From an uncultured Alteromonas sp. (GTDB lineage: Bacteria; Pseudomonadota; Gammaproteobacteria; Enterobacterales; Alteromonadaceae): 44,082 nucleotides of DNA. Shown in pieces: positions 35,749-43,551 of this stretch. Location: NCBI RefSeq assembly GCF_913058315.1, contig NZ_CAJXQY010000024.1, forward strand, positions 1 through 44,082, in the 5' to 3' direction. The translations under genes and the position numbers were made by a program. Within the stretch, counting starts at the first letter, position 1. Every line of letters begins with the position of its first letter. The notes below the pieces were generated by a model. That model did no database searches and was not told the DNA's origin. It was given only the letters and a program-made list of their open reading frames with translations.

Positions 35749-38328
35749 TTAAAACTGGGTTCTCAGGGTAATGCCCCAGGTGCGTGGCATGCCAGGGTAA
35801 GCCATAATCTTGCCCGCCTGAACCGGCACGTCAAAGCCATTTTTCGCTACATACTCGGTATCAAACAGGTTTTTACTCCACAGAATTAGCTGACTGTCCC
35901 AGTCAGGCATTTCCCACATCCAGCTGGCATTTACCAGTTCAAAGCTGTCGAGGTGTTTATAGGGATCGTTGGTGTCATCCATGAAGAGATCACCGGTGTA
36001 CAGATAATCCACGCGCACCGTGGTGGGGAAGCTAAAGACGTCAATATAATGCTCAAGACCCAGCGTATAACGGGTTTCTGGTTCAAATCCGACCCTGTCA
36101 CCGGCCCGTGAACAATAAGGATCTTCAGGGTTTTGCCGGCCCGGATCGTCAATGCCGGTGTGCCAGGTATAGGCAACCCAACAGGTGCCATTGTCAAACT
36201 CGTCAAAGGTGGCCAGTGTGCGAGCGAAATTTAATGAGATCTGGGTAGAGGCAACCGGTAACCAGACCAAATCGAATTCAACGCCTTTGGTGCCGATACT
36301 GCCAGCATTTTGCAGATTAAAGCCCGTCCCGGTAAAGGTGGATGCCTGAAAGTCGTCGATATCCGTTTTATGCAGGGCCAGATTAAAGCGTAAATCGTAT
36401 GCAGGGAATTCCTGCTTCACACCCAACTCCCAGGCCCGGGAAGTTTCCGCTTTGAAAACCGGGTCGAAGCCAGGCGCTATGCGATCGGTATTGATGCCGC
36501 CAGACTTAAAGCCATTCGCCCAGGACAAATATATCAGGCGTTCATCATTGGGCTGGTAACTAATTTTAACCGTGCCGGAAACATTATCATCGGATAAGGA
36601 TTCCTGCATGGACGGCCGCGGCAGAATGGAAGCCGTATTAAGAAAGTAAAAGCCCCAGCCCGGAGTCTGAAACGGTGCGATGGCTGCCAGTGAGTCCGCA
36701 GTGGGCATCTGCATAGTGGCCAGCGCCGTGGCGATATCCGTTAAAGCCGGTACCGCGGTAAAGGGGTTAGGAATATCCTGTGGTTGAGTAGGTAAACCAT
36801 TTATACCTGGCCCAATTTCGCTGAATTCGCCGTTTAGCGTTTTATCTTCGGTGGTCCAGCGGATCCCGGTAGTCAGGGTCCACTGTGGCAGAAACGTCCA
36901 GTCTGACTGGGCAAACACTGCATAACTGTCCTGGGTCTGATCGGCACTGTGCGGGAAATCGGTGCCTCCCGGCGTGGCGGGCGCTACCGGCGCTATCAGG
37001 CCTCCGCTTAATGTACTGAGCGTATTAATCCCTTCTATAAGAGGTTGGAGTTCGGCAGCGCTGGTGGCAAAAAAGGCCGGAAAATCACCGCCAATCATAT
37101 TATTGAAATCGAGATCAAGGCGCTGATGGAAATAAAAGACACCGGCAATGGCAGACAATGATGGCGAGGTATAGTGAACCCTGAGCTCCTGAGTCACCGC
37201 GCGCTGGGCCGAGTCATTGGTGGTCGATAAAAGCTCGCCATCGGAGAAATCAGAGTCGATATAGTCAAAGCTATCAAATTTTCTCAGTGAACTGACAGAC
37301 ACCAGCGACAAGGTGTCGCTGATTTGCCAGTCGATCTCTGCTGACAATCCCCGGTCTTGCATGGCGGAACGCGGCGAGGTGCTGAGCGCCGTGGTGAAAT
37401 CGAAATACTGCGCCTGGTTAAAAACCCGGCCGCCAATTAATGGCGACGCAATAAGGCTATCGGTACCATACTTACCCGCTATCTCGTTTGCCTGAACGTT
37501 ACCCTGCCAGGTGAGCGCCGCACAACAGCGCTCGTCGAGCTCGGCATAGTCTGCGATTACCCTTACCGATACGGCATCCGTGGGGGTATATAAGGCTTGC
37601 AAACGAAAACCTGAGCGGTCGCGGTTGTTAAGCTCTTTGCCGGGGTGAGTCTGATCGGTTACCCAACCATCACGGCGTGCGGTAAAGCCGCTCGCCCGCA
37701 TAGCCAGTACGTCGTCAATCAGGGTGACCGACTTAGCGCCGCTTATATTCAGCGTATTGTAATTGCCGGCAGTGACCTGAAAAAAGCCCCGGCCATCAAA
37801 ATCGGCATTCACGGTATTAATAACTACCGCACCGGAAGGCGTATTTTTACCAAACAAGCTGCCCTGTGGACCTCGCAGCACTTCCACCGACTGGATATCC
37901 ACTAAATCGTTAATTACCGAGTTTTGGCGGGCGCGATAAACACCATCAACATACAAACCCACGGATGATTCAAAACCAAAATTTTGTGAGGAGGTGCCAA
38001 TGCCTCGTATCGCAAAAGCGCTGTTAGTGGCGCTCTGACTTTGAAAAGCTGACAGGGTGGGGACACTGCGTTCGATGTCAAAAATATCGAAACTGGCTTT
38101 TTCCGCTAACAGCTCACCACTAAGAGCCGTAACCGCTACCGGCACTTCCTGTAAGTTCTGCGAACGCTTTTGTGCGGTAACTTCAATGGTTTCCAACCCG
38201 GACTCAGATGTCGTGGGAGAAGATTGTGCAAACACTGAAGAAGAGAGTATCGCGGTAGCCAGCAATGACATTGCCGGCACAAGCTTTTGTGAGTGATACG
38301 AAGATTGAGAAGACTGAGGTTGTTGCAT
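35749..38328 (-). CDS. TonB-dependent outer-membrane receptor
   Basis: An 859-residue receptor. It has a long signal peptide (hydrophobic AMSLLATAILSSSVFA), a TonB-box-like ETIEVTA, a plug domain (VPVAVTALSGELL ... FAIRGIGTS ... SVGLYVDGVYRARQ ... EVLRGPQGSLFGKNTPSGAV) and a 22-strand-type barrel ending in the terminal aromatic residue (LRTQF). This plug type is common in marine bacteria for glycans, aromatic or siderophore-like compounds; the substrate is not evident, and the neighbours do not indicate one. ATG 38328 is chosen because AGGG precedes it and the signal peptide follows; the frame is open to 38379 without a ribosome site. Confidence 0.93.
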   Translation of the reverse strand: MQQPQSSQSSYHSQKLVPAMSLLATAILSSSVFAQSSPTTSESGLETIEVTAQKRSQNLQEVPVAVTALSGELLAEKASFDIFDIERSVPTLSAFQSQSATNSAFAIRGIGTSSQNFGFESSVGLYVDGVYRARQNSVINDLVDIQSVEVLRGPQGSLFGKNTPSGAVVINTVNADFDGRGFFQVTAGNYNTLNISGAKSVTLIDDVLAMRASGFTARRDGWVTDQTHPGKELNNRDRSGFRLQALYTPTDAVSVRVIADYAELDERCCAALTWQGNVQANEIAGKYGTDSLIASPLIGGRVFNQAQYFDFTTALSTSPRSAMQDRGLSAEIDWQISDTLSLVSVSSLRKFDSFDYIDSDFSDGELLSTTNDSAQRAVTQELRVHYTSPSLSAIAGVFYFHQRLDLDFNNMIGGDFPAFFATSAAELQPLIEGINTLSTLSGGLIAPVAPATPGGTDFPHSADQTQDSYAVFAQSDWTFLPQWTLTTGIRWTTEDKTLNGEFSEIGPGINGLPTQPQDIPNPFTAVPALTDIATALATMQMPTADSLAAIAPFQTPGWGFYFLNTASILPRPSMQESLSDDNVSGTVKISYQPNDERLIYLSWANGFKSGGINTDRIAPGFDPVFKAETSRAWELGVKQEFPAYDLRFNLALHKTDIDDFQASTFTGTGFNLQNAGSIGTKGVEFDLVWLPVASTQISLNFARTLATFDEFDNGTCWVAYTWHTGIDDPGRQNPEDPYCSRAGDRVGFEPETRYTLGLEHYIDVFSFPTTVRVDYLYTGDLFMDDTNDPYKHLDSFELVNASWMWEMPDWDSQLILWSKNLFDTEYVAKNGFDVPVQAGKIMAYPGMPRTWGITLRTQF

Positions 38329-38455
38329 AGATCGCCCTGACTTTCTATCGGCAGTAATTGGCGCATAGTGTAGTGACAATTAGGCCTGAGGGGTAGTCAA
38401 TGAATGCAATAAATTGTGATAACTAATAATTGGTACAGGGGGGCCGGGTAGTAGT

Positions 38456-38728
38456 TTACCGACCGGCTTGTTGTCCCGGCTGTTGATTAGCACCGTTCAA
38501 AGATAACGCTGGCGCCGTTGTGAAAGTATTTTCTGACCGGTTATTTTTTTTGATGTACTTATTGAGTAACTGGTCAACCGGCAAACGTGAGGAGTCTGCA
38601 CGTAGCTTTTTAATCAGTTGTGGAGCACTGTCAACAGAAGCAGGTTGGATATTATGCTCATTGGCCATGGTTGTGCCTGCAAATAAACAGCAGGTCAGCA
38701 GGCTAAGGGTAACGATTTTGATTTTCAT
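38456..38728 (-). CDS. Small exported protein of unknown function
   Basis: I do not recognise a family. The 90-residue product has a signal peptide (MKIKIVTLSLLTCCLFAGTT, cleavage likely after TMA). The mature 67 residues are polar, with a short basic helix (LIKKLRADSS ... LLNKYIKKNN) and an unstructured Gln/Gly-rich tail. No cysteines remain after cleavage. ATG 38728 is preferred over the in-frame ATG at 38770 because the signal begins there. Its upstream region carries the same 24-bp element as the three tandem DUF3718-like genes, which suggests shared regulation. Confidence 0.7.
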   Translation of the reverse strand: MKIKIVTLSLLTCCLFAGTTMANEHNIQPASVDSAPQLIKKLRADSSRLPVDQLLNKYIKKNNRSENTFTTAPALSLNGANQQPGQQAGR

Positions 38729-38808
38729 AATATGCTCGCTTTTCTTGATCTCGGTCAGCAACCAGGTCATTACACCTTAGTTGTAGATGTGATAACACAC
38801 TGGGAATC

Positions 38809-38832
38809 ATACATTGGTATTTGAGTTTATAC
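38809..38832 (-). promoter_or_regulatory. Shared 24-bp upstream element, copy D
   Basis: On the + strand this reads ATACATTGGTAT, eight bases, then ATAC. It lies 80 bases before the small exported-protein start. The same element with the same spacing precedes each of the three tandem paralogues. Confidence 0.6.
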
Positions 38833-38869
38833 GTTATAGCTGCAAGTGTATATTTTATGGTGAGTTATC

Positions 38870-38947
38870 AAAAAAAGGAAAGGCGCCCTAAGGCGCCCCA
38901 CCGCAGAGCCCGGAGCTCTGCTACCATGTTGAAATGTTTACATGGCT
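38870..38947 (-). terminator. Triple-hairpin 3' UTR, copy A
   Basis: Read on the minus strand after the gene: a CCATGT/ACATGG hairpin (38924-38929 with 38940-38945), a 7-bp GCAGAGC/GCTCTGC hairpin (38903-38909 with 38915-38921), and a GGCGCC terminator stem (38882-38887 with 38892-38897) ending in a T-rich tract. The middle stem differs from copies B and C by paired changes. Confidence 0.75.
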
Positions 38948-38968
38948 ATCATGAATTCGTTATTAGTC

Positions 38969-39364
38969 TTAAAGACGGGCGATAACTTCTTTAGCAATGG
39001 CGTTGTCTTGCATGCCATTGTCGTTAATCCAGGCTTGCAGTGTTTTACCGTCTTGCTCTGGCTCGCTTAAATCACGGCTTGGCATCTTTTTCACCAGCAG
39101 GGTGCCCACTTCAGTCGCGTTATTTTGTAACGCGGTGCGGATAAGGCTCTGGCCGTTACAGGTGATACCTGCATAGTAATCGCGAAGTTTTAAACGGTAG
39201 TCAGATTGAACGTCACGCATTTTTTTACGCAGTTCGCCTTTATCATCAGCACTAACGATAGTGCAGATGTTCGCCAGCGCTTCTTCTACGTTAGCGTGAG
39301 CAGTAGCGTTAATTCCGAAAGAAGCGGTTAATACCAGTGCAGCAGTTTTAGCAAATTTCAACAT
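38969..39364 (-). CDS. DUF3718-like exported protein, tandem copy A
   Basis: A 131-residue protein with a signal peptide cleaved near residue 24 (TAHA|NVEE) and two cysteines, 34 (ANICTIV) and 69 (GITCNG), likely one disulfide in the periplasm. The mature part has KGELRKKMR, a Tyr-rich YRLKLRDYYAG, NGQSLIRTALQNNA and AWINDNG. The pattern resembles the DUF3718 family of Shewanella and Alteromonas, whose function is unknown; I am fairly but not fully sure of the family. It is the most divergent of the three copies in its C-terminal third (NGMQDNAIAKEVIARL), but shares its signal peptide and 5' UTR with copy B. Confidence 0.82.
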   Translation of the reverse strand: MLKFAKTAALVLTASFGINATAHANVEEALANICTIVSADDKGELRKKMRDVQSDYRLKLRDYYAGITCNGQSLIRTALQNNATEVGTLLVKKMPSRDLSEPEQDGKTLQAWINDNGMQDNAIAKEVIARL

Positions 39365-39471
39365 GGGGTAATCCTCGTACGTTTTAGCAGTCTTAAAGTT
39401 AATTACTATTTTTGTTTGTTTTGTTGGCGCTATTAAAGCGAAATTTAATGCCCGTTTAAACAGTAGGTCTG

Positions 39472-39495
39472 ATACATTGGTATTTAAAATAATAC
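39472..39495 (-). promoter_or_regulatory. Shared 24-bp upstream element, copy A
   Basis: ATACATTGGTAT, eight bases, ATAC on the + strand, 107 bases before the copy A start codon. Confidence 0.6.
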
Positions 39496-39560
39496 TCTAC
39501 GTATGGGTTGATTAAGTATTTAAAATCAATATATTAGAGATTTTTAGGGTGGCCTGAAAA

Positions 39561-39641
39561 GGAAAAAGGCGCCTTTCGGCGCCTTTCCAATGCAGGGGAC
39601 TGCTAGGCTCCCTGCAACCATGTTGAACAAGTTACATGGTT
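39561..39641 (-). terminator. Triple-hairpin 3' UTR, copy B
   Basis: Minus-strand order: AACCATGT/ACATGGTT hairpin (39616-39623 with 39634-39641), GCAGGG/CCCTGC hairpin (39592-39597 with 39610-39615), then the terminator stem AAGGCGCC/GGCGCCTT (39566-39573 with 39578-39585) and a T tract. Confidence 0.8.
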
Positions 39642-39663
39642 ATCATGAAAGGGGTCTGACGTC

Positions 39664-40059
39664 TTAGAGACGGTCCATCACTTCTTTGGCGATAGCATGA
39701 TCCTGAAGGCCATTATCATTAATCCAGGCTTGCAGGGTCTTACCGTCTTTTTCCGGCTCACTCAGGTCACGGCTTGGCATTTTTTTCACCAGCAGGGTAC
39801 CCACTTCCACGGCATTATTTTGCAGCGCAGTGCGGATAAGGCTTTGGCCGTTGCAACTAATACCTGAATAATAGTCATGCAGTTTTAAACGATAATCCGA
39901 TTGAACCGCACGCATTTTCTTGCGCAGTTCACCTTTATCGTCGGCACTAACGATAGTGCAGATGTTCGCCAGAGCTTCTTCAACATTGGCGTGCGCAGTA
40001 GCGTTAATTCCAAAAGAAGCCGTTAATACAAGAGCAGCAGTTTTAGCAAATTTCAACAT
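39664..40059 (-). CDS. DUF3718-like exported protein, tandem copy B
   Basis: A 131-residue paralogue. The start is ATG 40059, the equivalent of copies A and C; the frame is open 39 bases further up without support. The signal peptide is identical to copy A (MLKFAKTAALVLTASFGINA), while the C-terminal third (YYSGISCNG, NAVEVG, NGLQDHAIAKE, MDRL) follows copy C. The same switch is seen in the flanks: its 5' UTR is like A, its 3' UTR like C. This makes copy B a mosaic, most simply from unequal crossing-over or gene conversion. Cysteines 34 and 69 are kept. Confidence 0.84.
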   Translation of the reverse strand: MLKFAKTAALVLTASFGINATAHANVEEALANICTIVSADDKGELRKKMRAVQSDYRLKLHDYYSGISCNGQSLIRTALQNNAVEVGTLLVKKMPSRDLSEPEKDGKTLQAWINDNGLQDHAIAKEVMDRL

Positions 40060-40169
40060 GGTGGTAATCCTCGGTAGTTTTAGCAGTCTTAAGGGCAAAT
40101 ATTTTTATTTGCTCCGTTTCGATGATGCTATTAAACCTAAAGTATAAGGCGGTTAAAACAGCTAAGGTG

Positions 40170-40193
40170 ATACATTGGTATGCGTTTGAATAC
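40170..40193 (-). promoter_or_regulatory. Shared 24-bp upstream element, copy B
   Basis: ATACATTGGTAT, eight bases, ATAC on the + strand, 110 bases before the copy B start codon. Confidence 0.6.
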
Positions 40194-40248
40194 TCTTTTT
40201 AGAGTTTAGAAAGAAGCGCAAAATCAATGTCTTGAAATGAAAAAAGAA

Positions 40249-40326
40249 AAAAGGCGCCGTGAGGCGCCTTCTAAATGCAGGGGACTGCTACATTCCCTGC
40301 AACCATGTTGAACGGTTTACATGGTT
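40249..40326 (-). terminator. Triple-hairpin 3' UTR, copy C
   Basis: Minus-strand order: AACCATGT/ACATGGTT hairpin (40301-40308 with 40319-40326), GCAGGG/CCCTGC hairpin (40277-40282 with 40295-40300), terminator stem AAGGCGCC/GGCGCCTT (40251-40258 with 40263-40270) and a T-rich tract. A further small hairpin (40348-40353 with 40357-40362) surrounds the stop codon. Confidence 0.8.
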
Positions 40327-40352
40327 AACATGAAAAGGGGTCTGTGGCCGTC

Positions 40353-40748
40353 TTACAGACGGTCCATTAATTCCTTGGCAATGGCATGATCCTGAAGACC
40401 ATTCTCATTAATCCAGGCTTGCAGTGTTTTGCCGTCATTTTCCGGCTCGCCTAATTCTCGGCTAGGCATTTTTTTCACCAGCAGGGTACCGACTTCTACC
40501 GCATTGTTCTGCAATGCTGTGCGGATCAGACTCTGACCGTTACAGGAAATGCCTGAGTAGTAATCGTGTAGCTTTAAGCGATAGTCGGATTGAACCGCAC
40601 GCATTTTTTTGCGTAATTCGCCCTTATCATCGGCACTAACAATAGTGCAAATATTGGCCAGAGCTTCTTCTACATTAGCACTCGCTGTGCCCGTAAACGC
40701 CAGCGATGCAGTTAAAGCAAACAAAGAGGTCTTAACAATTTTCAACAT
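40353..40748 (-). CDS. DUF3718-like exported protein, tandem copy C
   Basis: A 131-residue paralogue with its own signal peptide (MLKIVKTSLFALTASLAFTG, cleavage near ASA|NVEE) and the conserved mature domain with cysteines 34 and 69. AGGAGC lies at the right distance before the ATG, unlike the 5' UTR of copies A and B. It differs from B by few residues in the mature part (RELGEPENDG, NENG, ELMDRL). It is the most upstream copy on the coding strand; each copy has its own upstream element and terminator, so the three are probably separate transcripts. Confidence 0.84.
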   Translation of the reverse strand: MLKIVKTSLFALTASLAFTGTASANVEEALANICTIVSADDKGELRKKMRAVQSDYRLKLHDYYSGISCNGQSLIRTALQNNAVEVGTLLVKKMPSRELGEPENDGKTLQAWINENGLQDHAIAKELMDRL

Positions 40749-40858
40749 GGTTAGCTCCTTGAAAGGTAAAATTTAAATTAGGTTAGGTGGTCAATCAGTT
40801 GTTTGTTTTGTCCATTTCATTAAAGCCTTGTAAGTCGCCGCGGTAAATTCTTTGAATA

Positions 40859-40882
40859 ATACATTGTTATGAATCTTAATAC
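40859..40882 (-). promoter_or_regulatory. Shared 24-bp upstream element, copy C
   Basis: ATACATTGTTAT, eight bases, ATAC on the + strand; one base differs from the other three copies. It lies 110 bases before the copy C start. Confidence 0.55.
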
Positions 40883-41019
40883 GTAAAGTGGCGGGGTGTC
40901 GTGTTGGTTGGTTTTTAACTTAATGTAATGTAAGGGATAAATGGTTTTTTGCCAGCTTAGCCGAAATGCTCATAAAAGGGCTTTTTGGCTGTCTGAGAGG
41001 TCATTATACAGTGAGAAAT

Positions 41020-41045
41020 AGCCTCGCCTGATGGGCAGCGAGGCT
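41020..41045 (-). terminator. Hairpin behind the LysR-type regulator gene
   Basis: AGCCTCGC (41020-41027) pairs with GCGAGGCT (41038-41045) around a 10-base loop, 17 bases after the stop; the following minus-strand sequence ATTTCTC is only weakly T-rich. Confidence 0.6.
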
Positions 41046-41062
41046 GTAACCTAAGCCACAGT

Positions 41063-41986
41063 TCAGGCGGCGTTCTGATTTAACGGTGGTGTCAGGAATG
41101 CCTGAGCGATATCGATAAGTTGCTGGCGAACCCAGCGATGGGCCGGATCTTCATTGGCACTGACATGCCAGTAAACGTAATAATCGAGAGGTTGCAAGGT
41201 AAAAGGAAGCTCGCTGACGGCTAAATTATAGTGCTTGGCCAGATGGGAGGGTAAGCATGCCAGTAAATCTGTCTTCACCAGCACACTGGGAATGGTTAGA
41301 AAATGATGGCTTTGCATGGCAATACGGCGCTGGTGGCCAAGTTTTGATAACTCAACATCGACCTCACTGGCCTGGTCGGGTCGTTGGCTCACCTTTATAT
41401 GGCCATAAGCCAGAAAGTTCTCCATTGACATGGGGTCGGCAAAAGCCGGATGTTCCGGGCGACCAACCACTACCAGCCGGTCTTCGGCGATTTTGTGTCT
41501 GGCCAGGTATTGCTCGGTAAGCGTTTCGCTGTCGGCATAGAAATCAAGCTGTCCGCTGGCCAGGGCATTTACTACCTGCTTTTTATCAATATCATAGTTA
41601 GTTATGGTGATAGCGGGTGCCTGCGCTTCAATTTTAGCAATCAAACGCGGAAGAATACTGGCTTCAATGAGATCCCGACAAGCGAACTGGAAGGTCTTCT
41701 CTGCGACTTCAGGGTTAAACTCGCGGCTTTGCAGTACACTGGTGCGCAGTAACGAAAGCGCTTGTCTGGCCGGGCCGATAAGATTTTGGGCCACCGGTGT
41801 CGGACTCATGGTATGGCCTGTTCTGACAAATAAAGGGTCGTTAAGCAGATCACGAAGCCGGGCCAGCGAGTTACTCACTGCCGGTTGGGTGATGCAAAGG
41901 ATATCAGCGGCTTTGGTAAGATTACCTGCGGTATAAATGGCATCAAATACAGCAAACAGGTTTAAATCGATTCGGTTTAAATTCAT
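41063..41986 (-). CDS. LysR-family transcriptional regulator
   Basis: A 307-residue LTTR. The winged helix-turn-helix is at about residues 5-65 (LNLFAVFDAIYTAGNLTKAA ... TQPAVSNSLARLRDLLNDPLF), followed by a linker and an effector-binding domain. The opening NLNRIDLNLFAVFDAI and the VRTGHTMSPTP segment resemble the NodD/NahR/LeuO-like branch. The effector and targets are unknown. It is not divergent from an obvious target: the next gene upstream, an entericidin-like lipoprotein, reads the same way. Confidence 0.92.
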   Translation of the reverse strand: MNLNRIDLNLFAVFDAIYTAGNLTKAADILCITQPAVSNSLARLRDLLNDPLFVRTGHTMSPTPVAQNLIGPARQALSLLRTSVLQSREFNPEVAEKTFQFACRDLIEASILPRLIAKIEAQAPAITITNYDIDKKQVVNALASGQLDFYADSETLTEQYLARHKIAEDRLVVVGRPEHPAFADPMSMENFLAYGHIKVSQRPDQASEVDVELSKLGHQRRIAMQSHHFLTIPSVLVKTDLLACLPSHLAKHYNLAVSELPFTLQPLDYYVYWHVSANEDPAHRWVRQQLIDIAQAFLTPPLNQNAA

Positions 41987-42111
41987 GTAAGAAGTGGCCC
42001 AACCAGTTAACTGCAGTCATTATTACCATTATTAATAGAAAATCAACATTTCTATCACATTGGTTGATTGTCAGACCAGCTGGGACACCGATAAGAATTT
42101 TGCTAATTCCC

Positions 42112-42255
42112 TTAATTTTTGTCTGCGGCTTCTTCAAGCTGTTCACCTGCTTTTTTGATATCTTTGCCGAGTCCTTCCATCGTTGCACAACCCGTTGTCA
42201 TACCGGCAACAGCGATTAATCCGAATAAAAAAAGACGTACATTACGAAACTTCAT
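42112..42255 (-). CDS. Entericidin-like small lipoprotein
   Basis: A 47-residue reading frame with GGAGA seven bases before the ATG. The product has a basic N-terminus (MKFRNVR), a hydrophobic stretch (LFLFGLIAVAG) and a lipid-attachment cysteine at position 23 (MTTGCAT), followed by MEGLGKDIKKAGEQLEEAAD. The C-x4-G-x-G-x-DI-x2-G pattern is that of the entericidin A/B family, small cell-envelope lipoproteins linked in E. coli to stationary-phase lysis. The residue at -3 of the lipobox is Thr rather than Leu, slightly off consensus. It sits between the channel gene and the LysR gene on the same strand. Confidence 0.85.
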   Translation of the reverse strand: MKFRNVRLFLFGLIAVAGMTTGCATMEGLGKDIKKAGEQLEEAADKN

Positions 42256-42287
42256 GGGATGTCTCCAAACAAAATTAAAACTGGTTT

Positions 42288-43262
42288 CTAACTATCATCG
42301 CCAGGACTATTATCGTCTTCACTAGCCGATGGCTGGGAAGCACCGTCATCTGTTTGGCTTTGAGGTAAAACAGAATCGTTAAGCATAGCGTTGAGTTTCT
42401 CGCCTCCTTTAGCACCAAAATCCAGCGTGCGAATAGGGAAGGGGATGAGTATATCAGCATCGCTCAATGCTCTCTGAATGGCAACGATTACCTGATGTCT
42501 TGCCGCCAGAAAACCCGGTTCGCCCGGGTATTCGATCCAGAACCAGACCAGCAAATTAATGCTGCTGTCGCCAAAGGACTCAGCCCACACGCCGGTTTCT
42601 TCTTTTCTGATCACAAAGTCAAATTCATTTACGGCTTCGGTTAACACTTCGGCTGCTTGCTGAGGATCGTCCGCATAGGAAATCCCAACCGGCACTTCAA
42701 CCCGGCGATGGCCATTAACGCTATAGTTAGTAAGAATATTGCGAAATAAAATCTTGTTGGGAATGATTTCCCGTTGGCCAAAGAATGTCATTACATGAGT
42801 GTTGCGAAGGTTTATTGCCTCTACGTTGCCAAATACCCCTTCGGCTTCGATAACATCACCAATCTGAAAGGGTTTACGCACCCCCATTGCAATGCCGGCT
42901 ATAAGGTTTTCAGTAATGTCCTGGAACGCAAAACCAATGGCCAGGCCCACAATACCGGCACCGGCCAGTAAAGAGGTGACTGTTCCCCGCAGTCCAATAA
43001 AGTCCAGCGCAATAAAAATGCCCGCGGTTGCAATGGCCACTTTAATGATGGAGGTGAGCAAGCCGACAATTTGCGTGGAGTCAAAAGTGCGTGACAGAAC
43101 GCGGTGAGCAAGGTTTCCGACTATTTTGGCCAGCAGGCCAAAGGCCATGGCAATAAAGATGGCCACGGCAATATTAGGCAGGTGTTTAATACTTGCTTCG
43201 ACCCAGCGCTCAAGCTTTTCATTAATCAGTTGCCAAAAAGTATCGAGATGTAGTGCTTTCAT
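42288..43262 (-). CDS. MscS-family mechanosensitive channel
   Basis: A 324-residue small-conductance channel. Three hydrophobic segments are visible (NIAVAIFIAMAFGLLAKIVG, a second around residues 70-95, and the pore helix LAGAGIVGLAIGFAFQDITE), followed by the beta domain (FQIGDVIEAEGVFGNVEAIN, RNTHVMTFFGQREIIPNKI) and a C-terminal ab domain. The glycine/alanine-rich pore helix and the FxDxxxN segment are typical. The last ~35 residues are acidic and low in complexity. ATG 43262 has GGAGA directly upstream; the frame extends 12 bases further. It should release solutes on osmotic downshock. Confidence 0.94.
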   Translation of the reverse strand: MKALHLDTFWQLINEKLERWVEASIKHLPNIAVAIFIAMAFGLLAKIVGNLAHRVLSRTFDSTQIVGLLTSIIKVAIATAGIFIALDFIGLRGTVTSLLAGAGIVGLAIGFAFQDITENLIAGIAMGVRKPFQIGDVIEAEGVFGNVEAINLRNTHVMTFFGQREIIPNKILFRNILTNYSVNGHRRVEVPVGISYADDPQQAAEVLTEAVNEFDFVIRKEETGVWAESFGDSSINLLVWFWIEYPGEPGFLAARHQVIVAIQRALSDADILIPFPIRTLDFGAKGGEKLNAMLNDSVLPQSQTDDGASQPSASEDDNSPGDDS

Positions 43263-43551
43263 AATTCTCCGCAAACCGCCTGAATGTAACCTAAAATTTG
43301 ATCTGCAGTGGCTATTGCAAGCATTGTACCAGCCGCTTTTTCATGTATAACCCACTGAAAGTAATAGTTATATGAGTTTATTTTAGGGGTTGGGCAGAGA
43401 GCAGTGAGTAAAATTTTCCTGCATAACACGAAAGGATTACTCTGCTGCATGGATTACTTTACAGCCTCTCAGACAAAGAAAAGTGATAGCCCTTTGAGCG
43501 CTTTGTGACTTTCGTTAAGGTAAGAAGGTATATTGAAAACAAGGAAACCCT

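Larger units (their letters stand above)
38870..40882 (-). repeat. Tandem triplication with repeat units of about 690 bases
   Basis: Three units, each made of the 24-bp upstream element, a 5' UTR of about 110 bases, a 131-codon gene and a triple-hairpin 3' UTR, lie head to tail in the same orientation. Start-to-start distances are 689 and 695 bases. Confidence 0.85.
40749..41062. other. Intergenic region of 314 bases
   Basis: This gap holds the promoter side of tandem copy C, including its 24-bp element at 40859-40882, and the hairpin behind the LysR gene at 41020-41045. I see nothing else of note in it. Confidence 0.6.

Noticed and set aside
38395-38450. Partial copy of the 24-bp element upstream of the TonB-dependent receptor
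   Set aside because: Only AATTGGTACA resembles it; the dyad and the N8-spaced second ATAC are missing.
38870-40882. Direct repeats considered as CRISPR or an insertion element
   Set aside because: The units are whole genes of about 690 bases with UTRs, without short spacers, terminal inverted repeats or a transposase.
41943-42188. 81-codon frame over the LysR start and entericidin-like gene
   Set aside because: It is out of frame with both well-supported genes and has no features of its own.
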